Positions 27,766-37,800 of a DNA stretch of 64,000 nucleotides are shown here, piece after piece; the stretch's first letter is position 1; every line of letters begins with the position of its first letter. Both the position numbers and the translations under genes were made by a program. The stretch comes from Desulfovibrio piger. Lineage in GTDB: Bacteria > Desulfobacterota > Desulfovibrionia > Desulfovibrionales > Desulfovibrionaceae. The notes beneath the pieces are model-generated. The model did no database searches. It worked only from the letters and a program-made list of their open reading frames with translations, and had not been told where the DNA came from. The DNA lies in the NCBI RefSeq assembly GCF_951793255.1, contig NZ_OX636706.1:3017809-3081808 (forward strand), given 5' to 3'.

Positions 27766-28725
27766 ATGGCTGAAAACCTGACCCTTTCCCTCCCCGGTCA
27801 AAAGAACCTTGCCGGTGAAAGCGATGCCCTCTTCATGAAGACCTTCACCGGCGAAGTGATGACCGCCTTTGAAGAGCGCAACGTCATGAAGGACCTGCAT
27901 CGCGTCCGCACCATCGACCACGGCAAGTCCGCCAGCTTCGCCCTGCTGGGCAAGGCGGCTGCCCGCTACCACACCCCCGGCACCGCCATCCTCGGCAGCA
28001 ACAAGATTGCCACCGAAGAGCGTGTCATCAACATCGACGACCTGCTCATCGCCGACGTGGCCATCTACGACCTGGATGACGCCAAGAACCACTACGACGT
28101 GCGTCAGGAATACTCCAAGCAGCTCGGCTGGGCTCTGGCCCGCGAGTTCGACAAGAAGACCATGCGTGTGGGCGTCCTGGCCGCCCGTGCCAAGGGCCTC
28201 ATCGACGGCGAACCCGGTGGCTCCGTCATCAAGGGCGGCCCCACCGTGGAGACCAACGGCGAGGTGCTGGCCGAGGCCATGTTCTCCTGCGCCCAGATTT
28301 TCGATGAAAAGGACATCACCGAATGGGAACGTACTCTTATCGTTAAACCTGCGCAGTACTACCTGCTGGCCCAGACCACCAAGGTGCTGAATCGCGACTG
28401 GGGCGGTGCCGGTGTTTACGCCGATGGTTCCGTCCTCAAGGTGGCCGGTATCCAGATTATCAAGTCCAACAACCTGCCCAACACCAACGTCACGAAGGTC
28501 ACCGGCGAAAAGAACGACTACAGCGGCGACTTCACCAACACCGTGGCCCTCTGTCTCCAGAAGGAAGCCATCGGCACCGTGAAGCTGAAGGACCTGACCG
28601 TGGAGAAGTCCGGTTCCGACTTCCATATCATGTACCAGTCCACCATGATGGTGGGCAAATACGCCATGGGGCACGGCATCCTGCGCCCCGGCTGCGCCAT
28701 CGAAATCTCCAAGGAAGCCGCCTAG
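27766..28725 (+). CDS. Major capsid protein, gp10-like
   Basis: 319 aa (T7 gp10A 345), HK97-type fold expected. DALFMKTFTGEVMTAFEERNVMKDLHRVRTI near the start is typical of T7-like capsids, where this stretch reads as FSGEVLTAF. AAAGGAG precedes the ATG. A strong terminator follows, the same arrangement as gene 10 and T-phi in T7. No frameshift extension is evident. Confidence 0.95.
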   Translation: MAENLTLSLPGQKNLAGESDALFMKTFTGEVMTAFEERNVMKDLHRVRTIDHGKSASFALLGKAAARYHTPGTAILGSNKIATEERVINIDDLLIADVAIYDLDDAKNHYDVRQEYSKQLGWALAREFDKKTMRVGVLAARAKGLIDGEPGGSVIKGGPTVETNGEVLAEAMFSCAQIFDEKDITEWERTLIVKPAQYYLLAQTTKVLNRDWGGAGVYADGSVLKVAGIQIIKSNNLPNTNVTKVTGEKNDYSGDFTNTVALCLQKEAIGTVKLKDLTVEKSGSDFHIMYQSTMMVGKYAMGHGILRPGCAIEISKEAA

Positions 28726-28749
28726 TCCCTGACCAAGAACCATCCATCC

Positions 28750-28787
28750 CCCCGCAGGCCGTCCATCACGGACCCTGCGGGGTTTTT
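28750..28787 (+). terminator. Terminator after the capsid gene (T-phi-like)
   Basis: CCCCGCAGG pairs with CCTGCGGGG around an inner CCGT/ACGG stem, followed by TTTTT. It corresponds in place to T-phi of T7, which the phage polymerase partly reads through to lower expression of tail genes. Confidence 0.85.
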
Positions 28788-28808
28788 ACGGCCAAGGAGG
28801 GCCACAGG

Positions 28809-29450
28809 ATGCCTACCAACACCACTACGGCCATCTTCACCACGCCCACATCCGAACTGTCCGCCGTCAACATCATCCTTTCCGGTATCGGGGAAGCGCC
28901 TGTGAACTCCCTGTCCGATACCACTTCGGACGTGGCCGTCGCCCTCAACATCCTTGCCGAGGTCTCCAAGGAAGTGCAGACCGAAGGCTGGCAATGGAAC
29001 ACCGAGGACGACTACCCCCTCACCCCCGGCGATGACGGGCGCATCAAGCTCCACCCCAGTATCGTCCGGGTCCACTTCCGGGACCCCGATGACAGGGAAC
29101 TGGTCATCCGTGGCCAGTACGTCTACGACCGCATCCGTCATACCTACATCTTCCCCAGGGAAACGGCCATCAAGGTGACGGTGACGCTGCTCCTCGGCTT
29201 CGAGCAGCTCCCCGAAGCCTGCCGCCGCTACATCACCCTCAAGTCCCTGCGTGTCTTCCAGGAACGTGTGGTGGGCTCCAACACCCTCTCCGCCTTCCAC
29301 CAGCAGGACGAGGCCCGCGCCCGCGCCCAGATGCAGGCCGAGGAACGCAAGGCCGACAGGCCCAACATCATCAAGGGCACCCTGCCCCCCACCGGGACAT
29401 GGCGGCCTGTGACAGCCCTGTACAACAGGGGCATAGGGAGGCTGCGGTAA
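28809..29450 (+). CDS. Tail tubular protein A, gp11-like
   Basis: 213 aa (T7 196). LSAVNIILSGIGEAPVNSL at the start and EVQTEGWQWNTE near 60 are the conserved gp11 segments. It forms the ring joining portal and tail nozzle. It is the first gene after the capsid terminator; a ribosome site AAGGAGGG precedes it. Confidence 0.92.
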   Translation: MPTNTTTAIFTTPTSELSAVNIILSGIGEAPVNSLSDTTSDVAVALNILAEVSKEVQTEGWQWNTEDDYPLTPGDDGRIKLHPSIVRVHFRDPDDRELVIRGQYVYDRIRHTYIFPRETAIKVTVTLLLGFEQLPEACRRYITLKSLRVFQERVVGSNTLSAFHQQDEARARAQMQAEERKADRPNIIKGTLPPTGTWRPVTALYNRGIGRLR

Positions 29451-29452
29451 GC

Positions 29453-31858
29453 ATGGGCCAGCTCGTTTCCTCTTCCATCCCCAACCTCATCTCCGGCGTC
29501 AGCCAGCAGCCCCAGAACGTCCGCCTGCCCACCCAGGGCGAAGAACAGGTCAACTGCTTCTCCTCGGTGACGGACTTCCTCAAACGCCGCCCGGCCATGA
29601 ACAGCGTGGCCCGGCTCATGGACGCCGCAACGGCCAGGGGCCTGGGGTCGTCCGTGTTCATGCATCCCATCAACCGGGACGAGCGGGAAAAATACCTCGT
29701 CCTCATCTACAAGGACGGCATCAAGGTCTTCGACCTCGACGGCACCGAAAAGACCGTGACGGTCGATGAATCGGCCAAAGCCTATCTGGCCCAGGCCCAG
29801 GACCCCATGGCCGACTTCCGCGCCCAGACCATCAATGACTACACCTTCATCGTCAACCGCCGTGTGACGGTCAAGGCAGATGCGGAGAGCCTGACGCCCA
29901 AACGTCCCCCGGAGGCCCTGGTCTTCATCAAGCAGGCCAGCTACAACACCACCTACACCGTGACCCTGGGCGAAGGCGAAGGGGCCGTCTCCGCTTCCTT
30001 CACCACGCTGGACGGCGTGGCCCCCGCCGACGAGCCTGCCGACAGCCTCAGCTCCAAGGAGATAGCCGACAAGCTCACGGAAGCCATCAACAAGAACGGC
30101 GCGTATACCGCCCAGGCCGTGAACTCCACCATCTGGATTCGGACCAAGGACGGCAGCGATTTCAAGATAGCCGTTGCCGACACCCGCTCCAACACCCACA
30201 CGTCCCTGTGCAAGGGCACCACCCAGCGGTTCAGCGACCTGCTCACCGCCGCCCCCCGCGACTTCGTGACCGAGGTCATCGGGGACGCCAGCTCCAGCTT
30301 CGACAACTACTATGTCCGCTTCGAGCTCATGGACGGGAACTCGGACTTCGGCACCGGCCTCTGGAAAGAGACGGTCAAGCCTGGCATCCCCAGCAAGCTG
30401 GACGCCGGCACCATGCCCCACGGCCTCATCCGCCAGGCCGACGGCACCTTCACCTTCGGCAAGCTGGACTGGGCCGAACGGGCCTGCGGTGACGAGGATT
30501 CCGCCCCCCTGCCCTCCTTCGTGGACAGGACCATCAACGGCCTGTTCTTCTATCGCAACCGGCTGGCCTTCCTCTCCGAGGACAACGTGGTCATGTCCGA
30601 GACGGGCGAGTTCTTCAACTTCTTCGTCACCACCGTGACCACCATGGTGGATTCCGATGTCATCGACGTGGCCGCGTCCAACGTCAAATCCTCGCTGCTC
30701 CAGCACGCCGCCGTCTTCTCCGGGGGCATCATCCTGTTCAGCGACCAGACCCAGTTCACCATGGAGCATGATACGGTCCTCGCCAACGCCACCGTCAGCA
30801 TCAAGCCGGTGACGGAGTTCGAGGCCGACATGTCCGCCGCTCCGGTCTCCGCCGGGAAGACGGTCTTCTTCGCCACCCGCCGTGGCGAGTGGGGCGGCGT
30901 GCGCGAGTACCTCACCCTGCCCGACAACAGCGACCAGAACGATGCCGCCGACGTGACGGCCCATGTTCCCCGCTACATCACAGGGGGCATCTTCAAGCTC
31001 ATCTGCTCCACCAACGAGGACCTCCTGCTGGTCCTGTCGCGGAACAAGCGGGATTCCATCTGGCTCTACAAATACTACTGGAACGGCTCCGAAAAGATTC
31101 AGTCCGCCTGGAGCCGCTGGGACATGGCGGGCACGGTGCTTTCCGGGGCCATGTTCACCAGCAAGTTCTACTGCGTCATGGAATATGACGACGGCGTATG
31201 GCTGGAAGTCTGCGACTTCGCCCCGGCCTTCAAGGACCCCGGCGAGCCCATCGAATACTGCCTGGACCGCAAGGTCACGGAAGAGCGGTGCATCGTCGGC
31301 CCGTATGACCAGGCCACCAAGACCACGACCATCACCCTGCCCTGGCCGGTCAGGGAAGGTCTCTCCCCCCTGCTCGTGACCAGGACGGCCCAGGGCCAGA
31401 AGGCCGGTGTCCTGCTGGACATCGTGAGCCATGGCGGGGACACGGTGACGGTCAGGGGAGATGCGTCCGGCAAAAAGTTCTTCGCCGGCATCCCCTACCG
31501 CAGCACCTACACCTTCTCGCAACAGGCCATCAGGGAAGAGAGCAAGGGCAATGCCATCACCACGGGCCGCCTCCAGCTCCGCAGCATGACCCTCAACTGC
31601 GACGACACCGGCTACCTTGAGATGGAAGTCACCCCCTCGTTCCGCCAGACCAGCCGCTACATCTTCACAGGGCGCGAGCTGGGCCACGGCGCCAACGTCA
31701 TCGGGGACATCCCCCTCTATACCGGCAAGATAAAGGTCCCTGTGCTGTCCCTGAACACACAGGTCTCCATCGCCGCCACCTCGGCTTCCTTCCTGCCCTT
31801 CGCCCTCGTCAATGCGAGCTGGGAGGGCTTCTACAACACCAGGCACAGGCAGGTATAG
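29453..31858 (+). CDS. Tail tubular protein B (nozzle), gp12-like
   Basis: 801 aa against 794 in T7. SSIPNLISGVSQQPQNVRLP at the N-terminus is the family signature. Large beta-rich protein that forms the tail nozzle. The start is the ATG 2 bp after the gp11-like stop; an in-frame extension to 29399 is unlikely since it lies inside gp11. Confidence 0.95.
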   Translation: MGQLVSSSIPNLISGVSQQPQNVRLPTQGEEQVNCFSSVTDFLKRRPAMNSVARLMDAATARGLGSSVFMHPINRDEREKYLVLIYKDGIKVFDLDGTEKTVTVDESAKAYLAQAQDPMADFRAQTINDYTFIVNRRVTVKADAESLTPKRPPEALVFIKQASYNTTYTVTLGEGEGAVSASFTTLDGVAPADEPADSLSSKEIADKLTEAINKNGAYTAQAVNSTIWIRTKDGSDFKIAVADTRSNTHTSLCKGTTQRFSDLLTAAPRDFVTEVIGDASSSFDNYYVRFELMDGNSDFGTGLWKETVKPGIPSKLDAGTMPHGLIRQADGTFTFGKLDWAERACGDEDSAPLPSFVDRTINGLFFYRNRLAFLSEDNVVMSETGEFFNFFVTTVTTMVDSDVIDVAASNVKSSLLQHAAVFSGGIILFSDQTQFTMEHDTVLANATVSIKPVTEFEADMSAAPVSAGKTVFFATRRGEWGGVREYLTLPDNSDQNDAADVTAHVPRYITGGIFKLICSTNEDLLLVLSRNKRDSIWLYKYYWNGSEKIQSAWSRWDMAGTVLSGAMFTSKFYCVMEYDDGVWLEVCDFAPAFKDPGEPIEYCLDRKVTEERCIVGPYDQATKTTTITLPWPVREGLSPLLVTRTAQGQKAGVLLDIVSHGGDTVTVRGDASGKKFFAGIPYRSTYTFSQQAIREESKGNAITTGRLQLRSMTLNCDDTGYLEMEVTPSFRQTSRYIFTGRELGHGANVIGDIPLYTGKIKVPVLSLNTQVSIAATSASFLPFALVNASWEGFYNTRHRQV

Positions 31859-32338
31859 ATGCTCCCCACCATCCCTCTACAGATGCGGCACTTCGCCAGG
31901 GTCTCCTGCCCCTACGACATCCACCTGCTCAAGGACACCCTGCGGGAGGAAGACCTGCGGGACCTTGAGCATATATCCGGCCATACGCCGGAAGAGGCCC
32001 TGCGCTTCGGCTTCGAGCATTCCCTGCTCTGCGTGACCTTCTTCCGCCCCGGAGACCCGCTGGATGTCATCGGCATGGGCGGGCTCGTCCCGCCTGCCGT
32101 GGTCTGGCTGCTCTTCAACAAGGACTTCTTCGCCCGTCAGAGCGACAGGGCCTTGTTCCTTGAGATGTGTCCCCTGGTCCGGGACTGGCTCCTCGACCAG
32201 TCTTCCGGGGGCTTCATGCACAACATGACCCTCAAGCGCAACCGCAGGCTGCGACACTGGCTCCGCTGGCTCGGAGCCGAGGAACTCCCTTCCGCAGAAG
32301 GGAGCGACATCATCAACTTCTACTTCCAAAGGAGGTAA
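31859..32338 (+). CDS. Internal virion protein gp13-like / GNAT-fold
   Basis: 159 aa, position of T7 gene 13. MRHFARVSCPYDIHLLKD, GMGGLVPPAVVWLLF and a HWLRWLGAEEL segment near the end resemble the acetyltransferase-like fold seen in gp13-type proteins. Catalytic activity is not implied. The start is coupled to the gp12 stop (TAGATG). Confidence 0.7.
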   Translation: MLPTIPLQMRHFARVSCPYDIHLLKDTLREEDLRDLEHISGHTPEEALRFGFEHSLLCVTFFRPGDPLDVIGMGGLVPPAVVWLLFNKDFFARQSDRALFLEMCPLVRDWLLDQSSGGFMHNMTLKRNRRLRHWLRWLGAEELPSAEGSDIINFYFQRR

Positions 32339-32343
32339 TCGCC

Positions 32344-32967
32344 ATGTGCGATGGAGGCGCGTTTTCCATCCCCATTGCCTCCCTGCTCATCGGCACAGCC
32401 TCCGCCGTGGCCAACGGACAGGCACAAGCCCAGCAGGCACAGGCACAGGCCGCCTATCAGGAGGCCCAGGCAGCGGAATACGCCCGCACGGCGGAGCTGA
32501 ACAATCAGGCCGCCATCCGGGAATACACCGAACAATCCGCCGCCGAACGCATCAGCCAGATGCAGGAACAGGCAGCGGCCGGCCAGCAGGCCCAGGATGT
32601 CCAAAAGGAGATGCTGCAAAAGAAAGGCACCATGCTGGCTTCCACCAACGCCGCAGGCATGGCCCTGGACTACCTCATGGCCGACTATGAACGCGAGCAG
32701 GCCAACAGGAAGGACAGCATCCGCCACCAGTACGAGATGAACTCCGTGGGGCATGAGCTGAACCTGTCCTCCTTCAAGGACAAGGCCCAGAACCGCATCA
32801 ACTCCCAGCAGAACTACATCACCCAGGGAACGTCCTTCAACAGCGGCATGAACACCCTGGGCACCATCCTCGGCATCGGTGGCGCTGCCGTCGGGGCCTA
32901 TGACAAGTATGACAAATACAACAGGCATACCGACATCACCTCTACCGCCAGCAAGAAGAGAGGATAA
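32344..32967 (+). CDS. Internal virion protein B, gp14-like
   Basis: 207 aa (T7 196). A hydrophobic start (FSIPIASLLIGTASAVA) is followed by a long Gln/Ala coiled coil and a glycine-rich GTILGIGGAAVGAYDKY end. In T7 gp14 is ejected first and forms the outer-membrane part of the DNA conduit. Ribosome site AAAGGAGG precedes it. Confidence 0.85.
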   Translation: MCDGGAFSIPIASLLIGTASAVANGQAQAQQAQAQAAYQEAQAAEYARTAELNNQAAIREYTEQSAAERISQMQEQAAAGQQAQDVQKEMLQKKGTMLASTNAAGMALDYLMADYEREQANRKDSIRHQYEMNSVGHELNLSSFKDKAQNRINSQQNYITQGTSFNSGMNTLGTILGIGGAAVGAYDKYDKYNRHTDITSTASKKRG

Positions 32968-32970
32968 GCC

Positions 32971-34872
32971 ATGGCACAGCAAAGCAGGTCCTCTCAGCCC
33001 ACCATCCGGCAGGACCTCCAAAGGTCCCCGGCCCTCAATCCCGGCATCAGGGCCTCCGGCCTCTACAGTTATACCGAGGCCCGCCCTTCCTACATCGACC
33101 GGGACAGGACCGTGGGGGCCGGTATGGAGATTCTGGCCCGCTCCCTGTCCCGCCTGGACAGCTCCCTGGTCCCGGCGCTGGAACGCATCAATGACCGCAA
33201 CATCGAACGTGCCGTCACGCAGGGCGCGGAGCTGTATGCCCAGAACACCGACCTCGACAAGAACAGGAAGAACTGGAAGGACTTCGTGGAGGAGAACCCC
33301 CAGGACAGCCCCTACAACCCCTACCTGCAAATCGGCTACGAACAGGCCCGCCTGAAGGCGCTGGCCGTGGACCAGGCCAAGGCCATGGAAGACGCCTTCA
33401 TTCAAAGCGGCATGGTCAACGAGACCGACCAGAAGAAGGTCAAGGCATGGATGGACGACTTCACCATCCAGTTCCGCAAGGACAACCACCTCGACACCTA
33501 CGAGGACAAGCTGACCCTGGCCGAGAACTTCAGCGCCAACGAGTTCAAGACCAAGGCCGGTATGATGGCCAAACACAGTCAGTATGTGGCCCGGCAGAAC
33601 GAGAGCCGCACCATGCAGCAGTTCTCCGAGCTGACCGCCGAACAGATAGAGGCGATGTTCGACCCCAGTCTTGGCGGGAGCGTGTTCGGCGCCGGGGAGG
33701 CAGATGCCCAGCGCATCGCCGACATCATCATGGCCAATGGCCAGACGGCCCTTGCCAACGGTGTCCTCGATGCCAATGCCGCCGAGATGTACACCAAGAT
33801 GGTCTTCGATGCTTACGAGCGTCTGGACAAGAACCCCGTGGCCCTCAAGGCCCTGGACCTGGTGAAGACGCCCGGCGGCGTGGCCCTCTCCTCCCTGCCC
33901 GGCGTGGCCGAGAAGGTGAACGCCCTCCAGCGCCAGCGCATCGAGCAGGCCCGCGCCGACCAGCGCCACTACTGGGCCATGGAAGAACGGCAGAAGAAGC
34001 TGACCACGGAACAGTGGATGGGACAGGGGGTCATGGTCTGGGGCGACAAGCCCCCCACCAAGGACAACATGGATGCCGCCGGTGTCCCTGTCTGGCTCCA
34101 GCCCGCCTTTGCCCAGTCCGTCAACAGCTTCAACAAAGCCATGCAGGAAGGCCAGCGTCTCGCTCCCGCGAGCCAGGCCGGGCTCACCGCCGTGCATATC
34201 CTCTCCAGCACTGGCCAGCTCACCCAGGATGAAGTCCTCGCCCTGAGTACCATCTACGGCGCTGACAAGACCAAAGAGTGGTACGACACCAACAAGGCGG
34301 CGCAGGACGAGACCAACAAGGACTACACCGGCTTCCTCAAGGAACTCAGCTCCGCCTCCTTCAGCATGTTCTCCAGAACGAAGGACGACGGGCTGGGCTT
34401 CAAGGGCGTCTCGTTCGGCTATGACCCCGAACTGACCGAGGAACAGAAGATAGGTCTCCAGGCCACAGAGCTGGCCATCGCCATCGCGGCCCAGAAGGTC
34501 GAGGAATACAAGGCCGCCCACAAAGGGGCCATGCCTGACAAAACATGGTACACGACGCAGCGCCCCAAGATTCTCTCCGAAGTCAGCGATGCCGTGGCCA
34601 AGGAACAGAGCAACAAACAGGCCGGTATCACCGTGCCCGGCGCTGACAAGAAGGCCGGCTCCCCCGCCCCCACGGCCCCCCAGCCCAACACCGCAGCGCC
34701 CAAGCCTACGAAAGCCTACACCATGCTGCGCCAGTTCGCTTCCAACAACGGCATCAACACCGCTACCCTGCCGCCGCCCACCTCTTCCCCTGCGGAAGTG
34801 GCCGGGTGGATGCAGAAGAACCACCCTGAGCAGGTACAGGCCTACAACGCCTTCTGCACATCCAACCGCTAA
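32971..34872 (+). CDS. Internal virion protein C, gp15-like
   Basis: 633 aa (T7 747). Helical, with AGMEILARSLSRLDSSLVPAL early and many polar coils. It sits between gp14- and gp16-like genes and presumably forms the periplasmic conduit during DNA ejection. A Pro/Ala-rich linker (about 555-580) precedes a short C-terminal domain ending FCTSNR. Confidence 0.85.
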   Translation: MAQQSRSSQPTIRQDLQRSPALNPGIRASGLYSYTEARPSYIDRDRTVGAGMEILARSLSRLDSSLVPALERINDRNIERAVTQGAELYAQNTDLDKNRKNWKDFVEENPQDSPYNPYLQIGYEQARLKALAVDQAKAMEDAFIQSGMVNETDQKKVKAWMDDFTIQFRKDNHLDTYEDKLTLAENFSANEFKTKAGMMAKHSQYVARQNESRTMQQFSELTAEQIEAMFDPSLGGSVFGAGEADAQRIADIIMANGQTALANGVLDANAAEMYTKMVFDAYERLDKNPVALKALDLVKTPGGVALSSLPGVAEKVNALQRQRIEQARADQRHYWAMEERQKKLTTEQWMGQGVMVWGDKPPTKDNMDAAGVPVWLQPAFAQSVNSFNKAMQEGQRLAPASQAGLTAVHILSSTGQLTQDEVLALSTIYGADKTKEWYDTNKAAQDETNKDYTGFLKELSSASFSMFSRTKDDGLGFKGVSFGYDPELTEEQKIGLQATELAIAIAAQKVEEYKAAHKGAMPDKTWYTTQRPKILSEVSDAVAKEQSNKQAGITVPGADKKAGSPAPTAPQPNTAAPKPTKAYTMLRQFASNNGINTATLPPPTSSPAEVAGWMQKNHPEQVQAYNAFCTSNR

Positions 34873-34884
34873 CAGGAGGCACCC

Positions 34885-37800
34885 ATGCCTGAAATCCCTG
34901 TCATGAACGAGGGGGTCGAAGGGGTCGAAGGCACCCCGCAGTCCCCTGCCCCCGCGCCGCTGCCGGAAGAGCCTGCCGACCAGATGCAGGCCCCCGCGGC
35001 TGAAAGCCCCGTGCCCGGAGCCGGGGCCTCGCCCGAAACGCTCTCCGAACTGGATGGGGAGCCCCAGTCCCCCGCCGAGCCCCCTGTCGTCTCCCCGGAG
35101 GCCATCGCGGCCATGTCCGAAGAGGCCCCTGCCACGGTCTCCCCCGAAGCCATCGCTGCCATGACCGAGGACTCCCCCACCGCCACGGTCTCTCCCGAAG
35201 CCCTCGCGGCTATGGAAGAGCCTGACGATGCCGGGGCCATCACCGCCGATGTGACCGTCGAGGACGAAGGGGACGGCAAGCCCGTCTTCGACCTTGGCGA
35301 TGCGGTCATGTCCGCAGGTCAGGGTCCGTATGATGCGGTGAACAGTGTCCTGGACCTGTCCTACAGTACCGGCAGGTTCGTCTCCGAGGTACTCACCGAA
35401 GGCTGGGACAAGGCCAAATTCGTCCAGCACAAGGCCCCGCTGCGCTTCGGGGAATATGATTCCCAGACCCTCGTGGGCGAGGTCAGCAAGGGCCTCACCC
35501 AGTGGGCCACCGGCTTCGCTCTGACCGGCCTTGCCGGAAAGGCTCTCTCCACAGGGGCCTCCGTCGCCTCCGGCGCACGGACGGCGTTCGCCAGCCTCGG
35601 CAAAGGGGCCGTGGTGGATTCCGTCTTCTTCGACCGCCAGGAGGAACGGCTCTCCAACTTCGTGGAGCAGTTCCCTGAGCTGCAAGGCCCCATCACCGAC
35701 TTCCTGCAAGCCAGGCCGGACGACACCGTGCCGGAGGCCATGCTCAAGATGGCCGTCGAAGGTGCCGGTCTCGGCATCGCGACGGATACCTTCATCGCCG
35801 GGCTGCGCTGCCTCCGCAGCGGACGCAAGGCCCTCTCCAGCGGAGAGAGCAAGGCGGCCATGCGGCAGTATCAGCAGGACGTGGAGCATCTGGACAGCGT
35901 GATGCAGGAACGCCAGGCGGCTGACGGCGCACCGGCCCAGCCGGCAGAAGGAGCCCCCACCGGGGCAGCGCCTAGCCAGACCGGCGAAGCGGCGGTCCCG
36001 GCCCAGTCTCCCGATGCTCCTGCCGACAAGATGCCCGTGGTCATCCTCAAGCCCGGCCAGCGTCCTCCCGCCGCCCATAGGGACGGGGACAAGCTCCTCT
36101 CCTCGCAGCAGGCCCTCAACACGGCCAAGCAGGCCATGGAAGCGGACTGGCGAGCCCTCTGGCCCATCACGGACAACATCAATCTCCAGACGGAGATTTT
36201 CCAGCAGCCCTCCGGCTCCGATTTGCTCCTGAAGCTCAGTGACGCCCAGGTGGACCATCAGCTCAAGGCCGCCGGCCCGCAGGCCCACAAGGAACTCATC
36301 GCCAGCGCGAGGGAGGATGTGGAGAAGATGGGCTTCTCCTGCGAGATGTTCTTCCAGCAGGGCAAGCAGGCCGTCAAAGACATCCAGAGAGCGGAGCGCG
36401 TGGTGCTGAAAGTCCGCGCCCTCATGCACAACATGACCGATGCGGCCATCCCTCTGGCCCGTCGCATCATCAACGGCACGGCCTCGGAGCGTGACAAGGC
36501 CAGCTTCGACATGCTGGCCCGCAACCTCCAGGAGTTCATCGTCGTCAACGGCGACCTCCGCACCGTGTCCGGTCGCCTGCTCAACAGCCGGAACATCCTC
36601 ATGACCGAGGAGAAATCCGCCAACATCCTCGGCAAAGGCCCCACGGACGAAGCCTTCCTCGACAAGATGGCCTCGCCCAACACCAGGACGAACAAGCCCT
36701 CCGCCATCGTCGGCACGGTCGCCGCAAAGCCCGGTGCGCCTGCCCCCGACGGGGACGGGCTCATCATCAAGGACTGGAAGGCCGTGGACAAGATGACGGA
36801 AGACGATGCCTCCCGCTATCTGCTGGAATCCGGCATCGAGCCCCAGCAGCTCATGCAGGCCGCCCGCGACCTCCTGGCCAGCGATACCGTGGCCGCCCGC
36901 TCCCGTATGCTGCAACAGCTCCGCCCCGGCGTGAACCTCTTCGATGCCGTGAACGAGATTCGCATCAACGGTATGCTCTCCGGCCCCATGACCCATCTGG
37001 TGAACATGGTGGGCACCGGCATCAACACGACGGTGATGAAGCCGGTCGAGCGCATCGTCGGTGGTGCCCTGAGCGGCGACATGGCCCAGGTACGTTCCGG
37101 CATCAACCTTGCCAAGGGCATGTGGGGCAGCAGCATGTATGCCTTCAAGATGGCCGCCAAAGCCTGGCGGCTTGGGGACAATATCCTCGACAGCTCCAGG
37201 TCGCGGCTGGATGCCCCCACCCATCAACTGACCTATGAGCGTATCAAAAACTCCCTGCTCAAGGACAGGCCCGAAGGCGAGCTGACGCCCCGCCAGGAAC
37301 AGATGGCCCGCGCCATCGGCTGGATAGGCACGGCCACCCGCATCCCCACCCGGCTCCTGCTGGCGGAAGACGAGTTCTTCAAGCAGGCGGCCTTCCGTGG
37401 CCAGCTCACTGCCGACCTTGCCGAGGAAGCCCTCACCAAAGGCCTCAAGGGCAAACAGGTGGACGAATACATCGCCGCCCGCATGGACGATGCCTTCACG
37501 GTGCGCGGCACTCCCGCCGACAACACCCTGGCCAGACGCGCCCTGGACTTCTCCCGCGACAGCACCTGGACCAGCGAGCTGGAAAAAGGCAGCTTCGGGA
37601 AGGACATCCAGTCCTTCGCCTCGCGCCATCCTTCCGTCCGCCTCATCGTCCCCTTCATCAGGACCCCCATGAACCTCTTCCATGATGCCATCCGGCATAC
37701 GCCCGCCTCCCTGCTCACGCGGCGCTTCCATGCCGCCATACGCGCCGGCGGGGAAGCCCGTGCCGAAGCCCTCGGCAGGCTGGCCGTGGGGAGCATGATG

